NCBI GenBank assembly: GCA_036250195.1
Contig: JAVHZZ010000002.1
Location: 71,600,205-71,664,204 of the forward strand
Reading direction: 5' to 3'
Length of the DNA stretch: 64,000 nucleotides
Origin: Mixophyes australis
Taxonomy: Eukaryota > Chordata > Amphibia > Anura > Limnodynastidae
Below are positions 45,300 through 56,744 of the stretch, piece by piece. The notes below the pieces were generated by a model. It had not been told where the DNA came from. It saw only the letters and a program-made list of their open reading frames with translations, and did not search any database. The translations under genes and the position numbers were made by a program. Within the stretch, counting starts at the first letter, position 1; each line of letters opens with the position of its first letter.

Positions 45300-46556
45300 C
45301 TAGCCTGAGCTCAGAGAGGGAGACGCCAGATCCACTTCATTCTGGCTTTTGCTGCATCCACCCCATGGAAACAACCCTCATTAAGGTCACTAACAATATT
45401 TTCACTGCCAAATCTGAAGGAAATTTCTCTAATTTTATCCTTCTCATCCTCTCAGCCTTCAATAACACTGACCACGCCCTCCACGACACTATGTTTTCCT
45501 GGTTTACATCCTACCTTATCAACCACTCCTTTTCTGTCTCTATCCTCGACTCCAGAAAGTGACAGTTCTTGGTCACCTGCTTTCTTCCCTCTACAGTTCC
45601 TCAATTGGTGATCTTATCAGCGCCTTTGGCCTCCAATATCACCTGAAACCCAGTTTTACCTCTCCTCCCTTGACACCTCCCTTTCCCCAAGGCTTCAACT
45701 GTGCTGTGAAAACTCATCATTCAAGATTACCAATCCTCCTCCTAAATCTCCAGCTTCTGCAGCCCCCTCTACTCCCCCACTCAGTGTCACCCTACCTGTG
45801 TCTAGCCCTTTCCTGTAGGATGTAAGCTCTCACGGGTAGGGTGCTCTTTCCCTGAGCTATCCTTTCAACAATTGCACCTTCTGTCGGTCCTCAGCATCTC
45901 CAGGTCTGCTTCCTGGCCCTGTTTCACACGCCATGCTCCTGGACACTTTGGACCTCATTTAGAGTCGGACGCAAAGTCTGTGTAAGGAGTGTAGAAGTGG
46001 GAGTGTGCCGCAGCTTGGTAGGGTATTACGAGTGGCAAGCAAACCCCAGTTGCATCCCACTCTTAATACCCGATCGAGCTGCGAGCAGTTGTTGCAGCTA
46101 GCTAACTGCTTGCGCCACCTAATTCATGCCGCACAGCTTTGGCCCTGTTTTGACGTGTGTTGCGTCTGCGCCTCACTGCGACTAGGATGTATTTACATGG
46201 TCACGCCTTCACAATTCCGCGTTCCTCCCATTCTCTCGTAGTCGCAAGCTGTCGCAAGTGTTAATTGCGTCCAAGATGCAGGCGGACTTGGAGCTTTCTG
46301 CACATGCGTGGTAGTGTTTTTTGGTTAGATGCGCCTAAATCGGACTTTGCAGTGAGGTCCTTTATGCTCAATGTCAAGCCAGCAATTGTTCTGAAATACC
46401 ATGTACTCGGTTAATTCATAGCTGTTTGTTCATTTCGCAACTATGTATTGTGTAATTACATACTATTCATAGCTGTCTGTGTAATGTTGTATTTTGTTCA
46501 CCCCCCTATGCACGGTACTGCGGACCCTTTGTGGCGCCTTATAAATAATAATAATA
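45300..46556 (+). mobile_element. Decayed L2/CR1-type LINE, internally deleted
   Basis: The first frame (45,365-45,562) reads TLIKVTNNIFTA and then LSAFNNTDHALHDT, the degenerate L2 RT motif A region (AFDTVDH in active copies). The next frame (45,559-45,825) contains SSSIGDLISAFGLQYH from a later RT block, so part is deleted and the frames are shifted. A 3' UTR follows with 'gatgtaagctctcacgg', and the end is 'ggtactgcggaccctttgtg' plus (AAT)n. A MITE interrupts the UTR at 45,950-46,360. It is not functional. Confidence 0.75.
45950..46360. mobile_element. Harbinger-like MITE inside the LINE tail (411 bp)
   Basis: The ends are GGACCTCA and the inverted TGAGGTCC, with further inverted similarity (GGACGCAAAGTC against the right end). 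TTT flanks both sides (45,947-45,949 and 46,361-46,363). It is CpG-rich compared with its surroundings. Confidence 0.75.
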
Positions 46557-47518
46557 CTTTCAGTGCAGGTGGGACATACAGCTACTTAACAATGGTAATA
46601 CCGAAAAAAATAATTCAACAATTCGACAGATAGTCAATTTACAATTCAAAGACCAAAAATCAATATGTTAATTACACCATTATTTTAATAGGAATACATT
46701 ATATGTAATTATTTATCATGTAGCTTCCAAATGTGGATGACATTACCGATTATAATGATATAATTTACAGTAGATTATTAAAGTATTAAAAGAGTATCTA
46801 TTTCATTTCTTTGCTTTCTTCCTGACTAGCCACTAGTCTTGCCAGACATAGTGTAGATTAAAAAAATAGATGTATAAAATACAAGCAGATGACATAGTCA
46901 TATCGGGGTTTCTTTGTTCTGTTTTTTCTTCACTGTTTTCATTGTCTATGTTTCTATTGGATAGGGGTACAGTAGAAGCACATTGCTGATCTCCTAGCTG
47001 ATCATTCAGTGGAAAGTGCTTATCTGTGTGGTATGAGGCAGGAGCATCATTGTTCTGTAAATCAGTAAAGACGTTTGGATATCCGCTGCATGGCAACCCT
47101 CAGTTAGTGGGAGTAAAGGGTTAGAGGGTACACAGTTTCTCGGAAGAGGTGTGTAATCAGTAAACATTTATAGAACTCAAGGTTGGGCAGTGGCTAGTAA
47201 AATGCAGTAGAAGAGAGGGCAGCATGCACAGTGTCTTGTAAGAAAGTGAGTGGGAAGAGAAACAAACACTTAAAACACTAGATCTAAATCTACATTCAGA
47301 AAACAAATATTTTACACCTCCAGTTCTCGCAAATATGAGTCTTATAGATCGAAAGACTGACCTTTTCTGAGATCTCTTTAATACATTTTCCATGTTGTTT
47401 TTCAGAGAACTCTGAACACTTTTTAAACTGAACAAGTCCAACTTACTGACACAAGGCCTGAAACAACTAAAATTTGCAGATCATGGGAAACTCCAGCCAG
47501 TCTGAGATTTGTAAAAGG

Positions 47519-47524
<6 letters not shown>
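46557..47524. other. No recognisable feature
   Basis: AT-rich. Two short minus-strand frames (46,833-47,096 and 47,157-47,441) have no motif. Confidence 0.4.

Positions 47525-47564
<40 letters not shown>
47525..47564. repeat. (TA)n microsatellite
   Basis: Twenty TA dinucleotides, ending directly at the repeat that starts 'cctcccaactgtcc'. Confidence 0.95.
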
Positions 47565-47567
<3 letters not shown>

Positions 47568-47680
47568 CCCAACTGTCCTGTTTTAGGCACAACAGTCTTG
47601 ATTCTAGGGCTGTCTCACTGTTCTGACAGTCAGGACTTTTGTATGGACTTCCAGGCCTTGTGGGAGGTGTATCCCACTTT
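47565..47680. repeat. Interspersed repeat fragment
   Basis: The start 'tacctcccaactgtcc' and internal 'acagtcaggac' resemble a common frog hAT-like repeat, also hinted at near 60,178. The ends are not resolved. Confidence 0.35.
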
Positions 47681-48530
47681 CAGCAGTGAGCAGATGCAGC
47701 ACAGTCCTGCCATTGGTGCATGCGGCAATGCAGGGATACATTTAGAGTAGTTGAGGGAGTTTTAGCGCTGTCTAGTGCTGCAGATGCTTCAAATGATGGC
47801 ATGTATACATATTAACACATTCTTTGTTTATGTATATCTGCCACCATAGAAAAATAAATATTAATTGCAGAATATATATGGGACAGCTCTGTAGGGATCT
47901 GAGGAGGCATGAAAGGTATTATAAGCTGCCTGGAGGATAGGGGGTGCTAAAGATATGTTAAATCTAGACTTCACTCCAAAGATAAACTTTAAGGAGCTTT
48001 GCATCTTCAGAGATGTAACTATGCTTAAAATAGCCAAAATAATTTATGCTTTTATTTTATTCTAAACAATTGCTGTCTATATATATGTGAAATATAGCAC
48101 AATATGGAAACCTTTTTATGAAGCCCCTATGCAAACACTAAATTAAATGCTCAATTTTACTGCATGAAATGTTCAAAGCCAGTCTGACGTGGCTAATGAT
48201 TAGTCTTTTGACAGTTAGAAATTACCAGCACAGACACATCTACCAATGGCTCAGTTTAATATCTGCGTGAGGAATACATCAAAGTCATTTTCAAATCTCC
48301 ATTAATACACACTCTCAGAACACTATCACCTCCCCTACAAGTCAGGTACACCCTGGATACACATAACCTTAAAATTACTGACGCTAGATGCATTAAGATA
48401 ATGTGTTAGGTGTCACAAGCAAAATCTCATGTATGTTGTGGGATTTTGGTTACTGGCGGTGACTAAGATTCGTCTCCAATTTTCTGCTGTGTTTTTTTTA
48501 CCACAGTTATCATTATGTTCCGTATTAATA
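47681..48530. other. No recognisable feature
   Basis: AT-rich, with no motif or repeat ends seen. Confidence 0.4.
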
Positions 48531-48552
48531 TTATTATTATTATTATTATTAT
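48531..48552. repeat. (TTA)n microsatellite
   Basis: Seven TTA units, followed by sequence that resembles an antisense L2/SINE tail. Confidence 0.85.
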
Positions 48553-48699
48553 CTTTATTTATATATGATCACAAAGGGTCCACAGAGCCATACAGAGTGC
48601 ACAGGACGAACAGAACTTAGTATTACAGGACCATACAATAAACACACTACAGTTAATATATCAACTCATCTAGGAACAGACACACAGGGCAAAAAAATT

Positions 48700-48979
48700 A
48701 GTAACTTTGCCCCTTAGCAAAACCCTGTTACATTGAAGGGGGAGATAAATATAAAATGTGATGGCAGATTTATATTTGGGGTAGGGCATGTCCTAGATCA
48801 ACTTTAAATTTCAGTGTACAAATAAACTATCAAATATTTGTGTGCTATATGAGAAAAAAAAGTATTTTCCTTATGTGCAAAATAATAAACTAATATGCAC
48901 CCCTTGCAGTGTAACACGGTTTTGTCCAGGAAAAAACTCACTCATTTTTTTGCCTTACTTTCCTTAACGAATCAGGGCC
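48700..48979. mobile_element. Harbinger-like MITE (family B), decayed
   Basis: The right half retains 'ttgtccagg', 'gcaccccttgcagtgtaac' and the end 'cgaatcagggcc' of family B. The left half has drifted, and its end is uncertain. Confidence 0.6.
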
Positions 48980-49489
48980 GTAGTGACAAGTCGGTGTAAG
49001 GGAGCTAGAAGTGTGAAGGGAGCGGGCTATACGAGGAGCGGAGGATGAATGAGGGTGAGGAACACTTTGTGAAGAAGATGCAAGAAGAGATGGCATGAGG
49101 AGAGCAGCGGAGAGTTAGACAGTGCTTGTACTGTGTTCTTGTTGGACTGGGCACTGTGTACCCAGCAGTGGAAATGGTGTCAAAATCTCAGTTAAAATCA
49201 AACACAAACACAACAGAATTTCCAATGAAAGATCAGTCTCAGAAATCAGTGGAGACATCAGGTGCTGCTGCGGTAATAGATGTAATCTGCCTGTTTGGTT
49301 GATACACATAAGGCAATAAGAATAAGAGATTAGAAAAAATGATTTGTAAAAAAGCAATTTGAAAGTAGTCAGTGGCAAATACCAGTCTATCTGAATAACT
49401 TTGTCATAATTAGAGTGGAATTTTAGTCACTGACAGTTTTTATTTGCTCCTTTCCATTTGAAATGATCTACAAATGTTATCGTCTTATG
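48980..49489. other. No recognisable feature
   Basis: Mixed composition, with short frames on both strands and no motif. Confidence 0.35.
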
Positions 49490-49875
49490 TGAACAAACTA
49501 ATATCATTGTATTCTGGTGTTGTTTTACCACTGATCACATTGCCTCTGATATACCTCCCTGGTCAACATCCGGTCTTCTGCGCTATCTCTTCCGAAAAAC
49601 CATCACGGCCCCTCACCACCCTGAACGTTTCCCAAATAGGGTTCTGTACCATTTGGACCCTCCAGGACCCTGTATCACCTAGGACTGTGCACCATCAGGG
49701 CCACATCTAGGTCTCAGTACACTGCAGACCTCTGTACCATAGTGCACCCCACTATACCTATTGTGCCATTTTCTTTTTTAGTTTCTCATTATCCCTTCCT
49801 TTGTAATGTAAGCTCTCACATGCAACACCCTCTTCCCTATGTCTCATGCCTGTACTCTATGTCTCATTATTATTA

Positions 49876-50220
49876 TTTATAGTGGCCTAGTGGTTAGCAC
49901 TTCTGCCTCACAGCACTGGGGTCATGAGTTCAATTCTTGACCATCGCCTTATCTGTGTGGAGTTTGTATGTTCTCCCTGTGTTTGCGTGGGTTTCCTCTG
50001 GGTGCTCCAGTTTCCTCCCACACTCCAAAAAACATACTGGTAGGTTAATTGGCTGCTATCAAAATTGACCCTAGTATCTCCCTGTCTGTCTCCCTCTCTG
50101 TCTGTCTGTGTGTGTATCTTAGGGAATTTAGACTGTAAGCTCCAATGGGGCAGGGACTGATGTGAATGAGTTCTCTGTACAGCACTCTGGAATTAGTGGC
50201 GCTATATAAATACATGATGA
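49876..50220 (+). mobile_element. tRNA-headed SINE with L2-like tail
   Basis: An A-box-like TGGCCTAGTGGT at 49,883 (11 of 12 to the consensus) and a B-box-like GAGTTCAATTC at 49,926 give an internal pol III promoter. The conserved core 'gtggagtttgtatgttctcc' follows, then 'aattgaccctagt', an L2-like 3' end with 'cagcactctggaattagtgg', and (ATG)n. Antisense relatives lie at 27,638 and 34,305. Confidence 0.82.
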
Positions 50221-50655
50221 TGATGAAAGAATTATTTATAACGCACAACAAGGTTTCCGGAGCGCCGAACACAGTACAAACAATGGACAGTACAGGGAAT
50301 AACAGTACAGAACAATAAACGAGAAGTACCAAGACTTCAGATGCTCCAGGGAAAGCAAAAATATTGAAGTTGGAGCAGAAGAGAAGGTGGAGAGACAGGA
50401 GGGAGAAGGGCCCTGCTCATAAGAGCTTACATCCTAAAGGGAGGGCAAACAGACGATTGGCACAAAGGGAGTCAGAGGAGAGGAGCAAGTGCACCCTCTT
50501 CAAAGGAGGAGCCAGGAGATGAGAGCGAGCATGGAGAGAGGGTTAAGTGGAAGGCTAGAGATAAGTTTTGAGTGCCCGTTTGAAGGAGCACAAGTTAGGG
50601 GACAAATGGATGGAGCGTAGAGGTCATTCCAGTGCAGGGGGGCAGCTCATGAGAA
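50221..50655 (-). mobile_element. L2-type LINE 3' end, antisense
   Basis: On the minus strand it ends 'ttcggcgctccggaaacc' plus 'ttataaataattc'. Upstream, also on that strand, lies 'aagctcttatgagcaggg'. It abuts the ATG-type tail of the SINE. Confidence 0.6.
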
Positions 50656-50957
50656 GTCTTGAATGTATGTACTCTATATCTCATGTACGTACTCTATGTC
50701 TCATGTCTGTACTCTATATCTCATGTATGTACTCTATGTTTCATGTCTGTACTCTATGTCTCATGTATGTACTCTATATCTCTTATCTGTACTCTATATC
50801 TCATATCTGTACTCTATGTCTCATGTCTGTACTCTATGTCTCATGTCTGTACTCTATGTCTCATGTCTGTATTCTATATCTCATATCTGTACTCTATGTC
50901 TCATGCCTGTACTCTATGTCTCATATCTGAACTCTATACTTCATGTATGTACTCTAT

Positions 50958-51132
50958 GGGCTAGATTTACTAAGCTGCGGGTTTGAAAAAGTGGAGATGT
51001 TGCCTATAGCAACCAATCAGATTCTAGCTGTCATTTATTTAGTACTTTCTACAAAATGAGAGCTAGAATCTGATTGGTTGCTATAGGCAACATCCCCACT
51101 TTTTCAAACCCGCAGTTTAGTAAATCTGGCCC
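50958..51132. mobile_element. Harbinger-like MITE (family A) in the 20-bp array
   Basis: 175 bp with ends GGGCTAGATTTACTAAG and its inverse, flanked by TAT on both sides. Both arms carry GTTGCCTATAGCAAC with CCAATCAG. Confidence 0.92.
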
Positions 51133-52215
51133 TATGTCTTATGTCTGTACTCTATATCTCATGTATGTACTCTATATCTCATGTATGTACCCTATGTCTC
51201 ATGTCTGTACTCTATATCTCATGTATGTACTCTATGTCTTATGTCTGTACTCTATATCTCATGTATGTACTCTATGTCTTATATCTGTACTCTATATCTC
51301 ATGTCTGTACTCTATGTCTCATGTCTGTATTCTATATCTCATGTATGTACCCTATGTCTCATGTCTGTACTCTATATCTCATGTATGTACTCTATGTCTC
51401 ATGTCTGTACTCTATGTCTCATGTCTGTACTCTATGTCTCATATCTGTACTCGGTGCCTCATGTATGTACTCTATGTCTCATGTATGTACTCTATGTCTC
51501 ATATCTGTACTCGGTGTCTCATGTATGTACTCTATATCTCATGTCTGTACTCTATGTCTCATGTCTGTATTCTATATCTCATGTATGTACTCTATGTTTC
51601 ATGTCTGTATTCTATATCTCATGTATGTACTCTGTGTCTCATATCTGTACTCTATATTTCATGTATGTACCCTATGTCTCATATCTGTACTCTATATCTC
51701 ATGTCTGTACTCTATGTCTCATGTCTGTATTCTATATCTCATGTATGTACCCTATGTCTCATGTCTGTACTCTATATCTCATGTATGTACTCTATGTCTC
51801 ATGTCTGTACTCTATATCTCATGTATGTACTCTATATCTCATGTATGTACCCTATGTCTCATGTCTGTACTCTATATCTCATGTCTGTACTCTATGTCTC
51901 ATGTATGTACTCTGTGTCTCACATCTGTACTCTATATTTCATGTATGTACCCTATGTCTCATGTCTGTACTCTATATCTCATATCTGTACTCTATGTCTC
52001 ATGTCTGTATTCTATGTCTCATGTATGTACTCTATGTCTCATATCTGTACTCGGTGTCTCATATATGTACTCTATGTCTCATGTCTGTATTCTATATCTC
52101 ATATCTGTACTCTATGTCTCATGTCTGTATTCTATATCTCATGTATGTACTCGGTGTCTCATGTATGTACTCTATGTCTCATGTCTGTACTCTATGTCTC
52201 ATGTATGTACTCTAT

Positions 52216-52390
52216 GGGCTAGATTTACTAAGCTGCGGGTTTGAGAAAGTGGGGATGTTGCCTATGGCAACCAATCAGATTCTAGCTGTCATTTTGTAGA
52301 AGGTACTAAATAAATGAAAGCTAGAATCTGATTGGTTGCTATAGGCAACATCCCCACTTTTTCAAACCCGCAGCTTAGTAAATCTAGCCC
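52216..52390. mobile_element. Harbinger-like MITE (family A) in the 20-bp array
   Basis: 175 bp, the same ends and the same TAT duplication, at the same phase of the array unit as the copy at 50,958. The two differ at several internal positions. Confidence 0.92.
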
Positions 52391-53682
52391 TATGTCTCAT
52401 GTCTGTACTCGGTGTCTCATGTATGTACTCTGTGTCTCATGTCTGTACTCAATGTCTCATGTCTGTACTCGATGTCTCATGTCTGTACTCGGTGTCTCAT
52501 GTATGTACTCTATGTCTCATGTATGTACTCTATGTCTCATATCTGTACTCGGTGTCTCATGTCTGTACTCTATGTCTCATGTCTGTATTCTATACTTCAT
52601 GTATGTACTCTGTGTCCCATGTCTGTACTCTATGTCTCATGTCTGTACTCTATGTCTCATGTCTGTACTCGGTGTCTCATGTCTGTACTCTATGTCTCAT
52701 GTCTGTATTCTATGTCTCATGTATGTACTATGTGTCTCATGTCTGTACTCTATGTCTCATGTCTGTACTCTATGTCTCATGTATGTACTCTATGTCTCAT
52801 GTATGTACTCTTTGTCTCATGTCTGTACTCTATGTCTCATGTCTGTACTCTATGTCTCATGTCTGTACCCGGTGTCTCATGTCTGTACTCTATGTCTCAT
52901 GTATGTACTCTGTGTCTCATGTCTGTACCCGGTGTCTCATGTCTGTATTCTATGTCTCATGTATGTACTATGTGTCTCATGTCTGTACTCTATGTCTCAT
53001 GTCTGTACTCTATGTCTCATGTATGTACTCTATGTCTCATGTATGTACTCTATGTCTCATGTCTGTACTCTATGTCTCATGTATGTACTCTGTGTCTCAT
53101 GTCTGTACTCTATGTCTCATGTCTGTATTCTATGTCTCATGTATGTACTCTATGTCTCATGTATGTACTCTATGTCTCATGTCTGTACTCTATGTCTCAT
53201 GTATGTACTCTGTGTCTCATGTCTGCCTACACTTTGTTTTGGTTTGTGCTGTATTGTTTTTGCCATGTGATTTGTTCCGTTAATTGCATCCATGCATTTA
53301 TTATTCTGCTTATCTGTACCCATTGTTCTTATCTGTACGTGCTTATGTCATTTTGTATGTTGTAGCCACCTATGTACGGCGCTGCAGAAGCCTTGTGGTG
53401 CCTTATAAATAAAATATAATAATAGTAACCAAGTTCTCTGATTACATAAGAACTTGTCCACTGTTATTTGTTCATGATTCTGTCCTTGCTGCATATCTAT
53501 TGAGTGTATGTGTAGACAGCATAAGATGTATACATAATGATCACGTGATCTGTAATGTTCGCAATTTTACATGATATTTCCTCACATTGTATTCAGTTTA
53601 GAATAATGAATGGCAACTTAACACACTTCAGGGAGCATATGAGCGGCCCTCTATTCTTCAAAAGGGCCACACATTACTCTTA

Positions 53683-54149
53683 GGGGTCTATGTATCAATA
53701 AGATGCGGTACAGTTAAATATCCATTGCTGCACATCGCAGTGATGCATATTTAGGTACCACTTAGATGCACGATGCCAGGGCTACTCTGGGAGCTCCGTC
53801 GAAGTGACCCCTATACTGCAAACTTTTTTTCCAGCTTACTGGCAGCTTAGCGCTGCCGTTGACAGGAGGAAGTGCTGTGCGCATGCAGCACTTCCACTGT
53901 ACCGGATTCTGCGAAGCCAGAGAGTCTTCAGCAGTATCCCATAGGAAATGACAGGTAACGCCATCCTGAGATGGCGTTACCTGTCCGTGCAATGTTTCAT
54001 GCATTGCAGAACATTGCAGTCCCCATAGTAATCTATGGGACTGCGATACTGCATGGTTCTGTGAAATCTCCTCCGTTAGGCAGTTAATACATAACAAACT
54101 TCCGTTTCCGCATCTTTTTTAAGTCAGTTTTTGCTTGATGCATAGACCC
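53683..54149. mobile_element. MITE with long ends and internal hairpins
   Basis: The ends are GGGGTCTATGTATCAA and the inverted TTGATGCATAGACCCC, inside TTA/TAA-like flanks. Internal hairpins include GTAACGCCAT...ATGGCGTTAC at about 53,955. The 111-codon minus frame here is not gene-like. Confidence 0.75.
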
Positions 54150-55321
54150 CCTAATCTCAATAATAAGCTGTAATAATAATACATTTAGTCAAAGAAAGAG
54201 ACGCCTATCTGTAATAACATATCAGCAGATATTTTAAACAAAACAAATTTGTCAATAAAACAGGGGTGAGTTGGGTGCCGGAAGTAAAGTCTCGGAGGTC
54301 CGTCTAGCTCCCTATGGCCGCCTGTTAACCATTTCTGGTTTAGAACTTTCAACTTTGCCTGTTTCCCATGTGAAGGGCTTTTGTGATCATCAGGTGGATC
54401 AATGATCCCTTATTGCAGCTCGTCTGAGATGCTCTCTGCATTAAACAGAACATAGCTTAGAGAGTGATACAATGTGGACTGAAAAGTTATTTGTCTTTTG
54501 AAATATGTTATTTGTCTTTTGAAATGACAAGTAATTATTTCAAAGGATTAAAAATAACAACACATTTAACAAATACTTTAAATCCTTTTTAATTACCTTT
54601 TTTGTTTAGACCTTAATAAAACATGTGTGAACTGATTCACCAAATATTGAACTACTGGGCCAAAAATCATGACTCAGCCCCCTGATGTCAACCTCTGTAA
54701 TTTCACCTGTCTCTATCTCAAAATTACAACTCACAGACTCTCACTGAAGCCATCCACAAATAATAGGAGTGTGGTCTTCTATTTAATCTGTGGATGAAAA
54801 TGACAAGGTTCATAACTTAAATCTGTGTGAGGGCTGTAAGGGCAGATGATTACACACTGAATGACCACAAACAATAATACAATTGCCAGTGGTCACTGAT
54901 AAGCAATATACTGATCAACTGCTCTGAGGTCCGCCCAATTTCTGAATCTGGGTAACATCACGGGGGACCAGGGGAAGGGCCCAGCCTGTTATGAGCCACT
55001 CTATGGTCACAAAGCCCACCCCTTGAGTTATGGTAACAATATGTTAGGATTGGAGGTGGACTTGAGGGGCACAAGTATTATTTCCGACACTCCCAACAAA
55101 AAGGCGTCATGGGTTCATCTACTAGGAGTGTCTTATCTAAAAGGCGGTGTGTTTTTACAAGTTAATACAGCCTAATTCAGCAAGGCGGGGGAATAACTGA
55201 TTCCAATAATAAAATGCTGAGCTATATCTGGCAATAGTACTTACCAACCCCTACTCCACGTGAGAGGTTTACTCTCCTGCCAACTCCTGCTGAACCAATG
55301 CCAACTGCATCTCCTTGGATA
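54150..55321. other. No recognisable feature
   Basis: AT-rich, apart from a GC-richer part near 54,940-55,030. No element ends, arrays or gene-like frames. Confidence 0.4.
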
Positions 55322-55329
55322 CCTATCAC

Positions 55330-55769
55330 CAGGGCCGTCTTTCCCATTGGGGACAATGGGCAGGTGCCCGGGGGCCCTGCAGCCCAGGGGGGCCCGTCGG
55401 AGGAAGGAAAAAAAAAAAAACCTGGAAGAAAATACTTACCTTGCAATCAGCTGGCAATCCGGCTCCCGCCATGGTCTCCTCCTCCTCCGTCGCGCTCGCA
55501 GTGCATGTCGGGCGTGACATCATCACGCCCGCCCGACATCCATTGCGGAGCGCGACGGAGGAGGAGACCATGGAGGGAGCCGGATCGCCAGCTGATTGCA
55601 AGGTAAGTATTTTCTTCTTTTTTTTCAGGTTTTTTTTTTTTTTTCCTCCCTCCGACGGGCCCCCCTGGGCTGCAGGGCCCATATATAATATTTTTATTTT
55701 TTTTGTATATATAGGAGCCTCGGTGCACTGCTGTGCCCGGGGGCCCAAGATGTTCTTAAGAGGGCCCTG
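55330..55769. mobile_element. Foldback hAT MITE with mirrored splice donors (440 bp)
   Basis: The ends are CAGGGCCGTCTTTCCC and the inverted GAGGGCCCTG, with the perfect 8-bp duplication CCTATCAC at 55,322-55,329 and 55,770-55,777. The centre is a palindrome of about 75-bp arms, with 'cttgcaatcagctgg' mirrored by 'ccagctgattgcaag'. A GTAAGTATTTTC donor-like site faces outward on each strand. The frames of up to 197 codons reflect the palindrome. Confidence 0.92.
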
Positions 55770-55958
55770 CCTATCACTGTACAGAGCAGGTGACACTGAA
55801 CACTATAAGCCAATGATAAGCTCATACTGTACAGCATCTCCCCTGATTGGTTTAGAGCAGGAAAGGAACATTGTTTTTTTAGCTATTAATCAGCAAATAG
55901 GACTGTGAATCCTGGCGAGAGGCACGGGCTGCTTACTGCTCATTGGTGGACCATGGAA

Positions 55959-56124
55959 CAGGGCCATAACTAGGACTGCGTGAGAGGGGCGACTCCCCAG
56001 GGTGCAGCGCTGAATGGAGGAGCAGTTTTTAAATATTTTAGGTTCATTTGGTTAAAATTGAGGGCTATGGGGGCAGCATTTTTCTTTCTCACTCCAGGCG
56101 CCAACATTTTAAGTTACAGCTCTG
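55959..56124. mobile_element. hAT MITE (166 bp)
   Basis: The ends are CAGGGCCATAACTAG and the inverted AAGTTACAGCTCTG. The flanking 8-mers CCATGGAA (55,951-55,958) and CCAAGGAA (56,125-56,132) match at seven of eight positions. Confidence 0.8.
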
Positions 56125-56132
56125 CCAAGGAA

Positions 56133-56512
56133 TGCCTGGTTAGCAGCATTAAAATGAATAGTAAACAGTGGTAATGTGGCCAGAAGCCACAATCTCTCTT
56201 CCTGAACTTGCTTCCAGGTCAAGGGCTATATGTTGTGCAATCCTTTCCTACTGATTCTAAAGCCAGGCACACCTGCTAAGGAGTGGCTCATGATAAGACG
56301 CACTGACCCAGAAGTGCGCGGGTGCTTTGCCCAAGTCTGTAAGGTGGAACTAAAAAAGAGAGTTAAAGCCACTGGCACAAGGACAACGTATTGCCATCAG
56401 CAAGCATCAGATCACTATTTCAGGTGATCCATCCTACTTCAACCCTGGGGTGCACAGCGTTATATGTGTTTTGTGGGAGCTATCTGTTTCCCAGGAAATA
56501 GTGACAGTCAGT
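56133..56512. other. No recognisable feature
   Basis: Mixed composition, with no element ends or arrays. Confidence 0.4.
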
Positions 56513-56744
56513 GCAGCACAGTCACAACATTTGGTGCGGTGTCATAAATATGATGCAGAGTACAAGGGGTGCAGCACAGTCACAACATTTGGTGCGGTGT
56601 CATAAATATGATGCAGAGTACAAGGGGTGCAGCACAGTCACAACATTTGGTGCGGTGTCATAAATATGATGCAGAGTACAAGGGGTGCAGCACAGTCACA
56701 ACATTTGGTGCGGTGTCATAAATATGATGCAGAGTACAAGGGGT
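56513..56744. repeat. 58-bp minisatellite, four units
   Basis: Four near-identical head-to-tail units start at 56,513, 56,571, 56,629 and 56,687, each containing 'cacaacatttggtgcggtg'. The last is followed by a partial start at 56,745. The high identity suggests recent expansion. Confidence 0.95.

Larger units (their letters stand above)
50663..53225. repeat. 20-bp minisatellite, about 110 units in three blocks
   Basis: The unit 'ctcatgtctgtactctatgt' has recurring variants (tctgta/tatgta, tatgtc/tatatc/ggtgtc/tgtgtc). The blocks are 50,663-50,957, 51,133-52,215 and 52,391-53,225, separated by two MITEs. Because the unit has no stop in any plus frame, it produces overlapping frames of up to 382 codons in all three phases (MSHVCTLYL-type). 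These are not genes. Confidence 0.97.
49490..53430 (+). mobile_element. L2-type LINE 3' region expanded by a minisatellite
   Basis: The left part (to about 49,870) ends in 'aatgtaagctctcacatg' and 'tatgtctcatgcctgtactc'. The right part (53,226-53,430) has the usual 3' end 'tgtacggcgctgcagaag' and AAT-type tail. Between them lie a SINE, an antisense L2 piece, a 20-bp array derived from the element's own UTR phrase, and two MITEs. There is no readable RT. The outer limits are approximate. Confidence 0.6.

Noticed and set aside
50663..53225. CRISPR-like array of short repeats
   Set aside because: The units are contiguous with no unique spacers, and the context is vertebrate transposon DNA, so this is a minisatellite.
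50568..53365. Overlapping frames of 100-382 codons with MSHVCTLYL-type repeats
   Set aside because: They occur in all three plus phases because the 20-bp unit has no stop codon. They follow the minisatellite exactly and run into MITEs.
55298..55908. 197- and 156-codon frames on opposite strands
   Set aside because: Both reflect the palindrome of a hAT MITE. The two proteins share phrases because the DNA is self-complementary.
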